A stretch of 64,000 bases of DNA from an uncultured Thermomicrobiaceae bacterium (GCA_938082375.1 CALKCJ010000016.1:1-64000); one strand, 5' to 3'; shown: positions 17,957-27,037, counted from the first letter of the stretch. Notes: generated by a model from the sequence alone, not told the origin. A program made the numbers and translations.

Positions 17957-17985
17957 TTGAAATCGTATGTGATTTCCTATATGCT
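17957..17985 (+). promoter_or_regulatory. Probable promoter of the GntR/hpa cluster
   Basis: TTGAAA at 17957-17962 and TATGCT at 17980-17985 are separated by 17 bases, about 40 bases upstream of the GntR start. A TATATG alternative (17978) has a poorer spacing. The surrounding stretch is markedly more AT-rich than its neighbours and could hold the GntR operator. Confidence 0.55.
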
Positions 17986-18024
17986 GCCAATACAAACCAC
18001 TCCACGCCGAGCGAGGACGGGCCG

Positions 18025-18717
18025 ATGAGCAAGCAGGAACTAGCCTATCGCACCATCCGCCAGCGTATCATCGAGGGGGTATACGGCCCTGGCTACCGCG
18101 TGGTCATCGACGAGCTGGCGCGCGAGCTCGGCTGCAGCGCCATCCCCGTCCGTGAGGCCATCCGGCGGCTCGAAGCCGAGGGCCTGCTCGAGTACACTAG
18201 GAACGCGGGCGCGCGAGTGGTCACGATCGACGAGCGGCAGTACGTCGATGTCCTCTCCACGCTGGCTGTCCTCGAGGGCTATGCCACCGCGCTGGCTGCG
18301 CCGCGCATGAGCCCGCATGACCTCGTTCCCCTGCGGGCGTTCGAGGAGGAGATGCAGCGCGCGGTCGAGGCCGGTGACATGTTGCGCTACAGCGCGCTGA
18401 ACCGGGCCTACCACGAGGCGATCTACGCCCACTGTCCCAACCGCTACCTGGTGGTCCAGATCGAGAACGCCTGGGCCCGGCTCGACTCCATGCGCCACTC
18501 GATCTTCGTACTCCTCCCCGGTCGAGCCCGGACATCACTCGACGATCACCGGCAGATCACCGACCTGATCGAGCAGCGCGCCCCAGCAGAAGAGATCGAG
18601 CAGGTCGTCCGTGAGCATAAGCTCGCGACGGCGCGGGCGTTCCAGGCCTGGATCAGAAGCAGGGCGGAGGCGGGGGAGCGGGTACGCGGCATGGCGGAGG
18701 CTGTCCACGCATCATGA
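18025..18717 (+). CDS. GntR/FadR-family (FCD) transcriptional regulator
   Basis: The 230-residue regulator has an N-terminal winged helix-turn-helix (TIRQRIIEGVYGPGYRVVID, then SAIPVREAIRRLEAEGLLEY). The C-terminal FCD ligand domain has its metal-binding histidines visible in NRAYHEAIYAHCPN, LDDHRQITDLI and VVREHKLAT. The start at ATG 18025 follows GAGGACGG; the open frame upstream is non-coding in character. It heads the 4-hydroxyphenylacetate cluster and lies 27 bases from the amidohydrolase gene, so it is the likely pathway-specific regulator. FCD regulators usually release DNA on binding a pathway acid; that is inference here. Confidence 0.88.
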   Translation: MSKQELAYRTIRQRIIEGVYGPGYRVVIDELARELGCSAIPVREAIRRLEAEGLLEYTRNAGARVVTIDERQYVDVLSTLAVLEGYATALAAPRMSPHDLVPLRAFEEEMQRAVEAGDMLRYSALNRAYHEAIYAHCPNRYLVVQIENAWARLDSMRHSIFVLLPGRARTSLDDHRQITDLIEQRAPAEEIEQVVREHKLATARAFQAWIRSRAEAGERVRGMAEAVHAS

Positions 18718-18744
18718 GAGAGCCGAGCGCTCGGGAGAACGATC

Positions 18745-19749
18745 GTGACCGAGAACGTAGCACGCGCGGCGCGGATCGACGTGCATACCCACGTGCAGCC
18801 ACCGGAGTTCCTGGAGGCGCTGGTCGCCTCCGGCCGGTACGAGTGCCGGCAGGAGGACGCTGGGCACATCGTCGTCCGTGAGAAGGGCGCTCGCTTCTTG
18901 ACGACTACCCAGCAGATGCATGATCCGGCCCAGCGCGTCGAGGAGATGGACGCCTCGGGGATCGATGTGCAGATCGTCTCGGTGACGACGCCGCAGGTCT
19001 ACTTCCTGCAGGGGCAGGCCAGCATCGACCTGGCGCGGCGGTGCAACGACTACCTGGCGGGGGTAGTGCAGCAGTACCCCGACCGCTTCCGAGCGCTGGC
19101 GAGCGTTCCGTTAACCGCCGGGGCCGATGCGGCCGCTCGGGAGCTCGAGCGCTGCCTGGACGAACTCGGGATGGTCGGCGTGCTAGTGGGCGCGAACATC
19201 GACGGCCGGCCGATCGATGCGCCGGAGTTCGCCCCTTTCTACGAGGAGCTGAATCGCCGCGGCACCGTCATGTTCATCCATCCGATGGTGCCGGCCGGCG
19301 TCGAGGTGATGGCTGACTACGCGCTGGCGCCGCTCATCGGCTTTATGATGGACACGACGCTGGCGGTGGCGCGCCTGATCTTCTCCGGGTTCTTCGAGCG
19401 CTTCCCCAGGATTCGGGTACTGGTGGGGCACCTGGGGGCGACGATCCCCTACCTCGCCGGGCGGTTGGACATCGGCTACCGGAGCTACCCGGACTGCCAG
19501 GGCATTACTCGTCCGCCGAGCGAGTACATCCGGCGGCTCTACCTCGACACGGTCTCGTTCCACGAGCCGGCCCTCCGCTGCGCGCTGGAGACGGTGGGGC
19601 CGGATCGCATCGTCTTCGGCTCCGATTACCCGCACGTCATTGGCGACGTGGGGAGCGCCGTCCGGAGCATCGAGGCGACCGTGCCGTCCGCGTCGCGCGA
19701 GCGAATTCTCGGCGGGACGGCTGCCCGGCTGTTCGGTCTGGCTGCGTAG
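18745..19749 (+). CDS. ACMSD-like amidohydrolase-superfamily enzyme in the hpa cluster
   Basis: The 334-residue amidohydrolase_2 protein is related to 2-amino-3-carboxymuconate-6-semialdehyde decarboxylase. Metal and catalytic residues are visible: His-x-His in RIDVHTHVQPPEF, His in VMFIHPMVPAG, His in VLVGHLGATIPYLAG, and Asp in IVFGSDYPHV. GTG 18745 is preceded by GGGAGAAC. The gene sits between the regulator and a DapA-type aldolase, 16 bases before the latter. The superfamily includes both ring-fission-product decarboxylases (ACMSD) and a hydratase (LigJ, 4-oxalomesaconate hydratase). It could therefore replace the HpaG decarboxylase or HpaH hydratase step. The exact reaction is not determined by sequence. 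Confidence 0.82.
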   Translation: MTENVARAARIDVHTHVQPPEFLEALVASGRYECRQEDAGHIVVREKGARFLTTTQQMHDPAQRVEEMDASGIDVQIVSVTTPQVYFLQGQASIDLARRCNDYLAGVVQQYPDRFRALASVPLTAGADAAARELERCLDELGMVGVLVGANIDGRPIDAPEFAPFYEELNRRGTVMFIHPMVPAGVEVMADYALAPLIGFMMDTTLAVARLIFSGFFERFPRIRVLVGHLGATIPYLAGRLDIGYRSYPDCQGITRPPSEYIRRLYLDTVSFHEPALRCALETVGPDRIVFGSDYPHVIGDVGSAVRSIEATVPSASRERILGGTAARLFGLAA

Positions 19750-19765
19750 AGTAAGGAGGGACGGA

Positions 19766-20689
19766 ATGGCGAGCAGAGAGCTGCGCGGGTCGCTGGTGCC
19801 GCTGGTGACGCCGTTCAAGGGCGGCCAGTTCGACGAGCCGGCTTTCCGCGACTTGATCGAGTGGCAGATCGAGAGCGGCAGCCACGGCATCTCCGTGACC
19901 GGCTCCACCGGCGAACCCTCGGCCCTCTCGCTGGAGGAGCGCGAGTACATCATCGAGACGGCGGTCAGGGCCGCGCGCGGGCGCGTGCCGGTGATCGCCG
20001 GCACCGGCACCAACAACTTCGAAGAGACGCTGCGTCTCACCCGCTTTGCCCAGCGCGCCGGCGCCGACGCCGCGCTGGTGATCGTGCCCTACTACAACCG
20101 GCCCACGCAGGAGGGCCTCTACCGGTACTTCACCGCGCTGGCCGAACAGGTCTCGATCCCGATCATCATCTACAACATCCCCGGCCGCACCGCCGTCAAC
20201 ATGGAGCCGGAGACGGTGGCCCGGGTGGCCCGCGAGCGACGCAACGTGATCGGCGTCAAGGAGGCGAACAAGGACTTCGAGCAGGTCAGCCGGCTGTTCG
20301 ACCGCTGCGGGCGCGACTTCCTGGTCTACTCCGGCATCGAGGCGCTCTGCTTCCCGCTGCTGGCGCTCGGCGGCGCCGGCTATATCAGCGCGACCGGCAA
20401 CGTGCTGCCGCGCCAGTGCGCCGAGCTCTACAACCTCGTCGTCGCCGGCAAGTGGCTGGAGGCACGCGAGCTCCACTACGAGATGCTGGCGATGAACGAG
20501 GCCCTCTTCCTGGAGACGAATCCCGGCCCAGTCAAGTACGTGCTGAGCTTGATGGGGAAGATCCAGCCCGAGCTGCGCCTGCCGTTGGTGCTGCCCTCCG
20601 AGGAGAACCAGCGCACCCTAAGGGCCGTCGCCGAGCGCTACGGCCTGATCCCGACCGCGGCACCGGCCGCCGGAAACGGAGCCGGCTGA
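19766..20689 (+). CDS. DapA/N-acetylneuraminate lyase-family aldolase, candidate HpaI replacement
   Basis: The 307-residue class I aldolase is of the dihydrodipicolinate synthase family. The Schiff-base Lys is in VIGVKEANKD, the catalytic Tyr in IIIYNIPGRTAVN, and the nucleotide-binding-like motif GSTGEPSALS is near the N-terminus. ATG 19766 follows GTAAGGAGGGACGGA. The stop overlaps the next ATG (TGATG), so it is translationally coupled to the HpaG-like gene. Because of this context it more likely cleaves the pathway's 4-hydroxy-2-oxoheptanedioate to pyruvate and succinate semialdehyde than makes lysine precursors. That substrate is inference; annotation as DapA is the alternative. Confidence 0.83.
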   Translation: MASRELRGSLVPLVTPFKGGQFDEPAFRDLIEWQIESGSHGISVTGSTGEPSALSLEEREYIIETAVRAARGRVPVIAGTGTNNFEETLRLTRFAQRAGADAALVIVPYYNRPTQEGLYRYFTALAEQVSIPIIIYNIPGRTAVNMEPETVARVARERRNVIGVKEANKDFEQVSRLFDRCGRDFLVYSGIEALCFPLLALGGAGYISATGNVLPRQCAELYNLVVAGKWLEARELHYEMLAMNEALFLETNPGPVKYVLSLMGKIQPELRLPLVLPSEENQRTLRAVAERYGLIPTAAPAAGNGAG

Positions 20690-21453
20690 TGCGCACCGCA
20701 CGCTTCATCGCCGATGGGCGGCTGCACACCGGCCAGGCCGTCGAGGACCGGCTGGTCGACGAGAGCGGGCGGGCCCACCGCTTCGACGCGGTGGTCTGGC
20801 TCCCGCCGGTCGAGCCGACCAAGGTCATCGGCCTGGTGCTCAACTACGCCGACCATGCCCGCGAGCTAGGGCTGGAGGCTCCGCAAGACCCGGTGCTCTT
20901 CTTCAAGCCGCTGACCTCGCTGATCGGCCACCGCGCCCCGATCGTCTACCCGGCTGGGGTCGAGCGGCTGCATTACGAGGTCGAACTGGCCGTGGTGATC
21001 GGCCGGCGTTGCCGCAAGGTGCGGGCGGCCGACGCCTTCGGCGTGATCCGCGGCTACACGGTCGCCAACGACGTGACCGCGCGCGACTTCATCACCAACT
21101 ACTTCCGCCCGCCGGTCAAGGCCAAGGGCTTCGACACCTTCGGCCCCCTCGGCCCCTGGCTGGTCGAGGGGGAAGACCTCAATCCGGACAACCTGGAGCT
21201 GCGTGCCTACGTCAACGGCGAGCTGCGCCAGCGGGGCCATACCTCGCACCTCATCCACAAGGTGGCAACCATCATCGAGTACGTCAGCTCGTTCATGACG
21301 CTGGAGCCGGACGACGTGATCATGACCGGCACTCCAGAGGGGATCTCCTTCGTCCGGCCCGGCGACGTGCTGCGGGTGGAGGTCGAGGGCATCGGCGCGC
21401 TCGAGAACCCTCTCGTGGCCGAAGACGAGCTGGAAGGAGGTGGATCCGGATGA
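20689..21453 (+). CDS. Fumarylacetoacetate hydrolase-family enzyme, HpaG-like decarboxylase/isomerase
   Basis: The 254-residue single-domain FAH-family protein is expected to act on 5-oxopent-3-ene-1,2,5-tricarboxylate / 2-hydroxyhepta-2,4-dienedioate. Metal-binding Glu residues are in LHYEVELAVVIG and the conserved segment NDVTARDF follows. KGFDTFGPLGPWL and MTGTPEGISFVRPGD complete the fold signature. Enterobacterial HpaG is a tandem two-domain protein, so a single domain here may do only one of the two reactions. ATG 20689 overlaps the aldolase stop and its own stop overlaps the dehydrogenase start (ATGA). Confidence 0.87.
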   Translation: MRTARFIADGRLHTGQAVEDRLVDESGRAHRFDAVVWLPPVEPTKVIGLVLNYADHARELGLEAPQDPVLFFKPLTSLIGHRAPIVYPAGVERLHYEVELAVVIGRRCRKVRAADAFGVIRGYTVANDVTARDFITNYFRPPVKAKGFDTFGPLGPWLVEGEDLNPDNLELRAYVNGELRQRGHTSHLIHKVATIIEYVSSFMTLEPDDVIMTGTPEGISFVRPGDVLRVEVEGIGALENPLVAEDELEGGGSG

Positions 21454-22988
21454 CGACGGCCAGCTCTGTCCAGTACGCCGCACTGCGCGAGCAGACCCTG
21501 GCCGTGATCCGCACGGTCAGAAACTTCATCGACGGCACGTTCACCGAGGGGCCGAGCGGCCACACCTTCGAATCGCTCGACCCGGCGACCAATGAGCCGA
21601 TCGCGACAGTCTTTAGCGCCGGGACGGACGGCGTGGAGCTGGCGGTCGCCGCCGCCCGGCGCGCCTTTGACGAGGGGCCGTGGCCCCGCCTGCCGGCTGC
21701 CGAGCGGGCTCGAGCGCTGCGTCGCATCGCTGAGTTGATCCGCAAACGGGCCGACGAGATCGCGGTGCTGGAGAGCACCGACACCGGCATCCCGATCAAG
21801 CAGATTCGCGAGGCCCAGGTCCTGCGCGCCGCCGACAACTTCGACTTCTTCGCCGAGATGGCGACCCGGATCACCGGTGAGACCTACCCGGTGGACGACC
21901 TCTTTCTCAACTACACCGTGCGCCGGCCGGTCGGCGTGGCCGCATTGATCACACCATGGAACACACCCTTCATGCTGGAAACCTGGAAGGTGGCGCCCTG
22001 CCTGGCCGCTGGCAATACCTGCGTGCTCAAGCCGGCGAGCTGGTCGCCGCTCTCGGCCTATAAGCTGGCCGAGATCGTCCAGGAGGCTGAGCTGCCGCCC
22101 GGCGTCTTCAACCTGGTCTACGGCTCCGGCGAGACGGTCGGCGAGGCGCTGGCGGCGCACCCAGGTGTCAACCTAGTCTCCTTTACCGGCGAGACGACGA
22201 CCGGCAAGCGGCTGATGCGCGTCGGCGCTGATACCCTCAAGCGCTTCTCGATGGAGCTGGGCGGGAAGTCGCCGGTGCTCGTCTTCGCCGACGCCGACCT
22301 CGAGCGGGCGCTCGACGCGGCCGTCTTCGGGGTCTTCTCGCTCAACGGCGAGCGCTGCACGGCTGGCTCGCGGTTGCTCTTGGAGCGCTCGATCTACGAC
22401 GACTTCGTCGCCCGGCTGATCGAGCGCGTGCGCGCGATCCGGGTCGGCGATCCGCTAGACCTGGCGACTGAGGTTGGCCCGCTGATCCACAACCGGCACC
22501 TGGAGCGGGTCATGGGCTACCTGGAGATCGGGCAACGCGAGGGCGCCCGGCTGGTAGCTGGCGGGCGACGGCCCGATGACCCGGCGCTGGCTCGTGGCAA
22601 CTACCTGCTGCCGGCGCTCGTTGCCGATGCCCGTCCGGAGATGCGCATCGCCCAGGAGGAGATCTTCGGCCCGGTGCTCACCGTCATCCCGTTCGCCGAT
22701 GAGGAGGAGGCGCTGCGCATCGCGAACGGCGTGCGCTACGGGCTGGCCGCCTACCTCTGGACGTCCGACGTCACTCGGGCCACTCGCCTGGCGCCGGCCA
22801 TCGAGTCCGGCATGATCTGGGTCAACTCTCAGAACGTGCGCGATCTGCGCACCCCCTTTGGCGGGATGAAGGAGAGCGGCATCGGGCGCGAGGGCGGGCA
22901 CTATTCGTTCGACTTCTACACGGAGGTGAAGACGATCCACGTCGCACTCGGCGGGCATCCCATCCCTCGGATGGGCGCCAGCGCGTAG
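21450..22988 (+). CDS. hpaE: 5-carboxymethyl-2-hydroxymuconate semialdehyde dehydrogenase
   Basis: The 512-residue aldehyde dehydrogenase oxidises the meta-cleavage semialdehyde to 5-carboxymethyl-2-hydroxymuconate with NAD. Family motifs are complete: LITPWNTPFMLETWKVAPCL for the cofactor site, general-base Glu in MELGGKSPVLVF, and nucleophilic Cys in LNGERCTAGSR. EEIFGPVLTVIPF and the C-terminal PFGGMKESGIGREGG are also present. ATG 21450 follows TGGAAGGAGGTGGATCCGG and overlaps the HpaG-like stop. Assignment to HpaE rather than another ALDH rests on the neighbouring HpaB, HpaC and HpaD genes. Confidence 0.9.
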   Translation: MTTASSVQYAALREQTLAVIRTVRNFIDGTFTEGPSGHTFESLDPATNEPIATVFSAGTDGVELAVAAARRAFDEGPWPRLPAAERARALRRIAELIRKRADEIAVLESTDTGIPIKQIREAQVLRAADNFDFFAEMATRITGETYPVDDLFLNYTVRRPVGVAALITPWNTPFMLETWKVAPCLAAGNTCVLKPASWSPLSAYKLAEIVQEAELPPGVFNLVYGSGETVGEALAAHPGVNLVSFTGETTTGKRLMRVGADTLKRFSMELGGKSPVLVFADADLERALDAAVFGVFSLNGERCTAGSRLLLERSIYDDFVARLIERVRAIRVGDPLDLATEVGPLIHNRHLERVMGYLEIGQREGARLVAGGRRPDDPALARGNYLLPALVADARPEMRIAQEEIFGPVLTVIPFADEEEALRIANGVRYGLAAYLWTSDVTRATRLAPAIESGMIWVNSQNVRDLRTPFGGMKESGIGREGGHYSFDFYTEVKTIHVALGGHPIPRMGASA

Positions 22989-23205
22989 CCGGAGGGATTG
23001 CCCAGGCCGCAGATGGTCGAGCGGTACCCTCCCGCCCTTGCCGATTCAGTCAGGCGAGGGGGCAGGGCAGCCGGGAGTCACTCGCGAACCGACCGTGCCT
23101 CCGCTCACTCGATCGGCGCCGGGAAAGCGACCGGGGGATGCTGGTCACCAGGCAGGACATACTTGGAACCGAGCCGCGTTCGTCTCATCGTGATTGGAGG
23201 AGGCT

Positions 23206-24699
23206 ATGGGCGCTCGCAGCGGAGCGGAGTACCTCCAGGGGCTCAGGGAACGCCCGCGGGAGGTCTGGATCCACGGCGAGCGGGTGCTCGGCGATATCAC
23301 CAAGCATCCGGCTTTCAAGAACATCACGCGCAGCATCGCTGCGCTCTACGACATGCAGCACGACCCGTCGCTGCGTGACCAGATGACCTACGTCTCGCCG
23401 TCGAGCGGGGAGCGAGTGGGACTCTCGTTCATCCAGCCGCGCTCGCAGGACGACCTCCGGCGGCGTAGCGCCATGATGAAACGCTGGGCCGACTACTCTG
23501 GCGGCTTCATCGGCCGCTCGCCGGACTACCTCAACGCCGGCCTGGCGGCCATGGCCGCGGCCAGTGACTACTTCGCCCGCAACGACCCACGCTTCGGCGA
23601 GAACATCAGGCGGTACTACGGGCACGTGCGCGAGCGCGACCTCTGCCTGACGCACACGCTAATCACGCCGCAGGTCAACCGCTCGGCCGGCCCGGCGAAG
23701 CAGGCCGATCCGTTCATTGTGGCGCGGGTGGTCAAGGAGACCGATGCCGGCATCGTCATTCGCGGCGCTCGGATGCTCGCGACGCTCGGGCCGATCGCTG
23801 ACGAGATCGAGGTGTTCCCGTCGACCGTGCTCAAGGGCACGGAGGAGGACGCCCCCTACTCCTTCGCGTTCGCGATCCCCTGCGATACCCCGGGGCTGAA
23901 GTTCCTTTGCCGTGAGTCCTTCGACTATGGTCGCTCCCACTTCGATCATCCGCTCGGCTCGCGCTTCGAGGAGATGGACGCAGTCGTGGTCTTCGACGAC
24001 GTGCTCGTTCCCTGGGAGCGGGTCTTCCTCTACCAGGATGTGGGGCTATGCAACAATCTGTTCGCCGAGACCGGCGCGGTCGCCCATATGGCGCACCAGG
24101 TGGTGGTCAAGAGCGTGGCCAAGGCCGAGTTCATCTTCGGCATCGCCGCCTCGATCGCCGATCGGATTGGCATCGATGGCTTCCAGCACGTGCAGGAGAA
24201 ACTGGCCGAGCTGATCATGACTCTGGAGACGATGCGTGCCTTCCTGCGGGCTGCCGAGGCCGATGCGGCGGTCGACCGGTGGGGAATCATGACGCCGGCC
24301 TGGGCCCCGCTGAATGCGGCGCGCAACCTCTTCCCGCGGCTCTACCCACGGATGATCGAGATTATCCAGCAACTGGGCGCCAGCGGGTTGATGGCGCTGC
24401 CGACCGAAGCCGACGTCCGCGGGCCGATCGGCCCGCTGGTCGATCGCTACCTGCAGGGGCGCAACGTGGATGCGTACAATCGCGTCAAGCTCTTCCGGCT
24501 CGCCTGGGACGCCTCGCTGAGCGCTTTCGGTAGCCGCCAGGTGCTCTACGAGCGCTTCTTCTTCGGAGACCCGGTCAGGATGGCCGGCGCGCTCTACACC
24601 AGCTACCCGAAGGAGCACTACAAGGAGCAGATCCAGGCATTCCTCGACCGAGTGGAGCAGCAGGAGACGGCGACCTCGCCGGCCGATAGTGGCGTGTGA
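23206..24699 (+). CDS. hpaB: 4-hydroxyphenylacetate 3-monooxygenase, oxygenase component
   Basis: The 497-residue FADH2-dependent hydroxylase converts 4-hydroxyphenylacetate to homoprotocatechuate. It has the acyl-CoA-dehydrogenase-like fold of HpaB/HpaH enzymes. Probable equivalents of the substrate-contacting residues known from the Thermus enzyme are Arg104 and Tyr108 (GRSPDY) and His150 (LTHTLITPQVN). FDHPLGSRFEEMDAVVVFDD with VLVPWERVF is also typical. ATG 23206 follows ATTGGAGGAGGCT. A 217-base gap after hpaE suggests its own promoter, although I did not find a clear one. The flavin reductase gene follows almost directly. Confidence 0.93.
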   Translation: MGARSGAEYLQGLRERPREVWIHGERVLGDITKHPAFKNITRSIAALYDMQHDPSLRDQMTYVSPSSGERVGLSFIQPRSQDDLRRRSAMMKRWADYSGGFIGRSPDYLNAGLAAMAAASDYFARNDPRFGENIRRYYGHVRERDLCLTHTLITPQVNRSAGPAKQADPFIVARVVKETDAGIVIRGARMLATLGPIADEIEVFPSTVLKGTEEDAPYSFAFAIPCDTPGLKFLCRESFDYGRSHFDHPLGSRFEEMDAVVVFDDVLVPWERVFLYQDVGLCNNLFAETGAVAHMAHQVVVKSVAKAEFIFGIAASIADRIGIDGFQHVQEKLAELIMTLETMRAFLRAAEADAAVDRWGIMTPAWAPLNAARNLFPRLYPRMIEIIQQLGASGLMALPTEADVRGPIGPLVDRYLQGRNVDAYNRVKLFRLAWDASLSAFGSRQVLYERFFFGDPVRMAGALYTSYPKEHYKEQIQAFLDRVEQQETATSPADSGV

Positions 24700-24715
24700 G
24701 GACGGAGAGCGCGGC

Positions 24716-25315
24716 GTGGGTTTCGCTGAGCTGAGCCTGGACGCGGCGAGTTTCCGGCGGGTCATGGGTCTCTTCGCGACCGGCGTCGGGCTGGTCACGG
24801 CCCAGGCCGGCGCGCGGACGCACGGGATGACGGCGAACGCCATCACCTCGGTCTCGCTCGATCCGCTACTGGTGCTCATCTGCGTGGGCAAGCAGGCTCG
24901 CCTGGTACCGCTGCTGCAAGAGGCCGGCAGCTTCACGCTCAACTTTCTGACACGCGAGCAGGAGCTGGTGGCTCGCCACTTCGCTGGGCAAGCCTACGAC
25001 GGTGCGCCACCGGAGATCCACTTCGAGCCGTGGCAGGGCGGCCCCCGACTGCGCGGATGCCTGGCCGCCGTCGGCTGCCGGATCGAACAGGTGGTCGATG
25101 CCGGCGACCACTGGGTGGTGATCGGACGGGTCATGGCGCTGGCGGAGGGCACGAGCGAGGCCGAGCCGCTGCTCTACTACCGCGGGCGCTACCGCCGGCT
25201 GGCCGCGCTCGAGGAGGCGCCACCGCGGGAAGCGCCCGATCTGCTCACCAGCGTCGGCGCCGCGCTCTACTACGACGAGGCCGGCGAACCCGAGCCGCCC
25301 TTCGACTGGAGTTGA
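24716..25315 (+). CDS. hpaC: Flavin reductase component of 4-hydroxyphenylacetate 3-monooxygenase
   Basis: The small NAD(P)H:flavin oxidoreductase supplies FADH2 to HpaB. The 199-residue protein has the flavin-reductase-like barrel motifs FRRVMGLFATGVGLVTA, GMTANAITSVSLDPLLVLIC and SFTLNFLTREQ. The C-terminal third has YRGRYRRLAALEE. GTG 24716 is chosen because GGACGGAGAGCGCGGC precedes it. An earlier GTG at 24689 overlaps the hpaB stop and would add nine residues. The tail beyond residue 170 (TSVGAALYYDEAGEPEPPFD) is longer than in small HpaC proteins. Confidence 0.9.
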   Translation: MGFAELSLDAASFRRVMGLFATGVGLVTAQAGARTHGMTANAITSVSLDPLLVLICVGKQARLVPLLQEAGSFTLNFLTREQELVARHFAGQAYDGAPPEIHFEPWQGGPRLRGCLAAVGCRIEQVVDAGDHWVVIGRVMALAEGTSEAEPLLYYRGRYRRLAALEEAPPREAPDLLTSVGAALYYDEAGEPEPPFDWS

Positions 25316-25414
25316 CCCTGTCGAGGATTGTTCCCAGCCGCTCGCAGCACTGGCCACCGAGGGTCACGGCTGGCCAAGTCGCCCGGCGGCGGTCGAGAGA
25401 GGGGGAGACCAGCC

Positions 25415-26419
25415 GTGCCGCGACAGCAGCTTCCCTTCACCGTGCTGAAGACCGGCCACGTCGAACTGCGCGTGACCGACCTGGAGCGGGCGCGCGCCTT
25501 CTACGTCGATCTGCTCGGCTTCGTCGAGACCGAGCGCGATGGGAGCCGCCTCTACCTGCGCGGGCTGGAGGAGTGGGAGCACCACAGCCTCATCCTGCGC
25601 CAGGCTCCCTCACCGGGCCTGGGGCACCTCGCCTACCGCGTCGCCGAGGACGACGACCTCGTGGAGATCGAGCGGCTGGCGCGCGAGCGTGGCCTGCCGG
25701 CCCGTTGGGTGCAGCCGGGTGAGGAGCGGGGTCAGGGGCGGGCGCTCCGTATCCAGGATCCGCTCGGTTTTCCGGTCGAGTTCTACCACCAGGTGGAGCG
25801 GGTCGAGCGGTGGCTCCAGCGCTTCCACCTCCACCGCGGCGCCCAGGTGATGCGGATCGACCACGTCAACCTGCACACGGCGGATGTCCAGGCCGGCCAG
25901 GACTGGTATGCGGGCGCGCTCGGCTTCATGGTCTCGGAGTACACCGAGACGGAGGAGGAGCCGCCGCGGCTGTGGGCCACCTGGCTGCACCGGAAGCAGA
26001 ACGTCCACGATGTGGCGCTGATGACCGGCCCCGGGCCACGGCTACACCACATCGGCTTCTGGCTGCCGGAGCCAGCGAGCGTCCTGCGCGCGGCCGATAT
26101 CCTGGCCGCGGCCGGCTTCGAGAGCGCGATCGAGCGCGGGCCGGGCCGCCACGGTATCTCCAACGCCATGTTCCTGTACCTGCGCGACCCCGACAGCAAT
26201 CGGATCGAGCTCTACACCAGCGACTACCTGATCCCCGATCCCGACTTCGAGCCGATCCGCTGGGCGCTCAACGATCCCAAGCGCCAGACCTACTGGGGGC
26301 ACCCGGCGCCGAAGAGCTGGTTCGACGAGGCGTCGCTCGTCGAGACGTTCGACGGCGCGGGCTTCATGGAGATCCAGCAGCCGGAGCTGGCCGACCGCCC
26401 GGCACACGTCGGCCACTGA
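25415..26419 (+). CDS. hpaD: Homoprotocatechuate (3,4-dihydroxyphenylacetate) 2,3-dioxygenase
   Basis: Type I extradiol ring-cleaving dioxygenase of two vicinal-oxygen-chelate domains, 334 residues. The metal ligands expected from the Brevibacterium enzyme are His150 (IDHVNLH), His212 (RLHHIGFW) and Glu265 (NRIELYTSDY), with the acid-base His246 also present (GRHGISN). The C-terminal lid with KRQTYWGHPAPKSWFDEAS is characteristic of the homoprotocatechuate group. GTG 25415 follows GGGGGAGACCAGCC and gives normal length. Whether the metal is Fe or Mn cannot be told from sequence. It closes the hpa cluster and converges on dedA. Confidence 0.93.
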   Translation: MPRQQLPFTVLKTGHVELRVTDLERARAFYVDLLGFVETERDGSRLYLRGLEEWEHHSLILRQAPSPGLGHLAYRVAEDDDLVEIERLARERGLPARWVQPGEERGQGRALRIQDPLGFPVEFYHQVERVERWLQRFHLHRGAQVMRIDHVNLHTADVQAGQDWYAGALGFMVSEYTETEEEPPRLWATWLHRKQNVHDVALMTGPGPRLHHIGFWLPEPASVLRAADILAAAGFESAIERGPGRHGISNAMFLYLRDPDSNRIELYTSDYLIPDPDFEPIRWALNDPKRQTYWGHPAPKSWFDEASLVETFDGAGFMEIQQPELADRPAHVGH

Positions 26420-26428
26420 GGGCGTGCC

Positions 26429-27037
26429 TCACAGCTCGCACTGGCTCGCCCTGCGGCGTCGCACGAGCAGGTAGAGTCCCATACCCAACGCCGCAAGGGC
26501 GAGGCCGACGACCAGGTTGGAGTATGTCTCGATCCAGTGGCTGACCCGTTCCCAGTTCTCTCCGAGCAGCCACCCTGCTCCGATCAGCATGGTGTTCCAT
26601 ACGGCGCTGCCGGCCGCAGTAAGGACGGTGAAGCGGACGGGTGACATGCGCATCGTGCCGGCTGGGACGGACACGACGCTGCGGGCAAGCGGGACCACCC
26701 GTGCGCCCAGCACGACCCAATCGCCCCAGGGGACGAACCACCGCTCCGCGCGGGCCAGCAATGACGCGTCGATGCGCAGGATGTGACCGTAGCCGAGCAC
26801 CAGCATGCGACCGCCCCATCGGCCGAGCGAGTAGAGGATCAAGGCTCCAGCACAGGAGCCGATCGTGGCTGCGGTAATCGCTCCCCAGAGGCTCATGTAG
26901 CCCCGGCTCGCCAGAAAGCCGGCCAGCGGGAGCACCGCCTCGGACGGGATAGGCGGAAAGATATTCTCGGCGATGAGGAGGAGCGCGAGCCCCACATAAC
27001 CCAGCGCGATCAGAATCTCCAATACCCAATCGCTCAC
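26429..27037 (-). CDS. DedA-family membrane protein
   Basis: The 202-residue polytopic protein is of the DedA/SNARE-associated (VTT) family, thought to act in lipid scrambling and membrane homeostasis. Diagnostic features are AENIFPPIPSEAVLPLAGFL near residue 25, the re-entrant GARVVPLARSVVSVPAGTMRM around residue 115, and two C-terminal TM helices. The chain ends in a basic RRRR stretch. The ATG start at 27037 lacks a long upstream frame. Convergent with hpaD, nine bases apart. Confidence 0.9.
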   Translation of the reverse strand: MSDWVLEILIALGYVGLALLLIAENIFPPIPSEAVLPLAGFLASRGYMSLWGAITAATIGSCAGALILYSLGRWGGRMLVLGYGHILRIDASLLARAERWFVPWGDWVVLGARVVPLARSVVSVPAGTMRMSPVRFTVLTAAGSAVWNTMLIGAGWLLGENWERVSHWIETYSNLVVGLALAALGMGLYLLVRRRRASQCEL

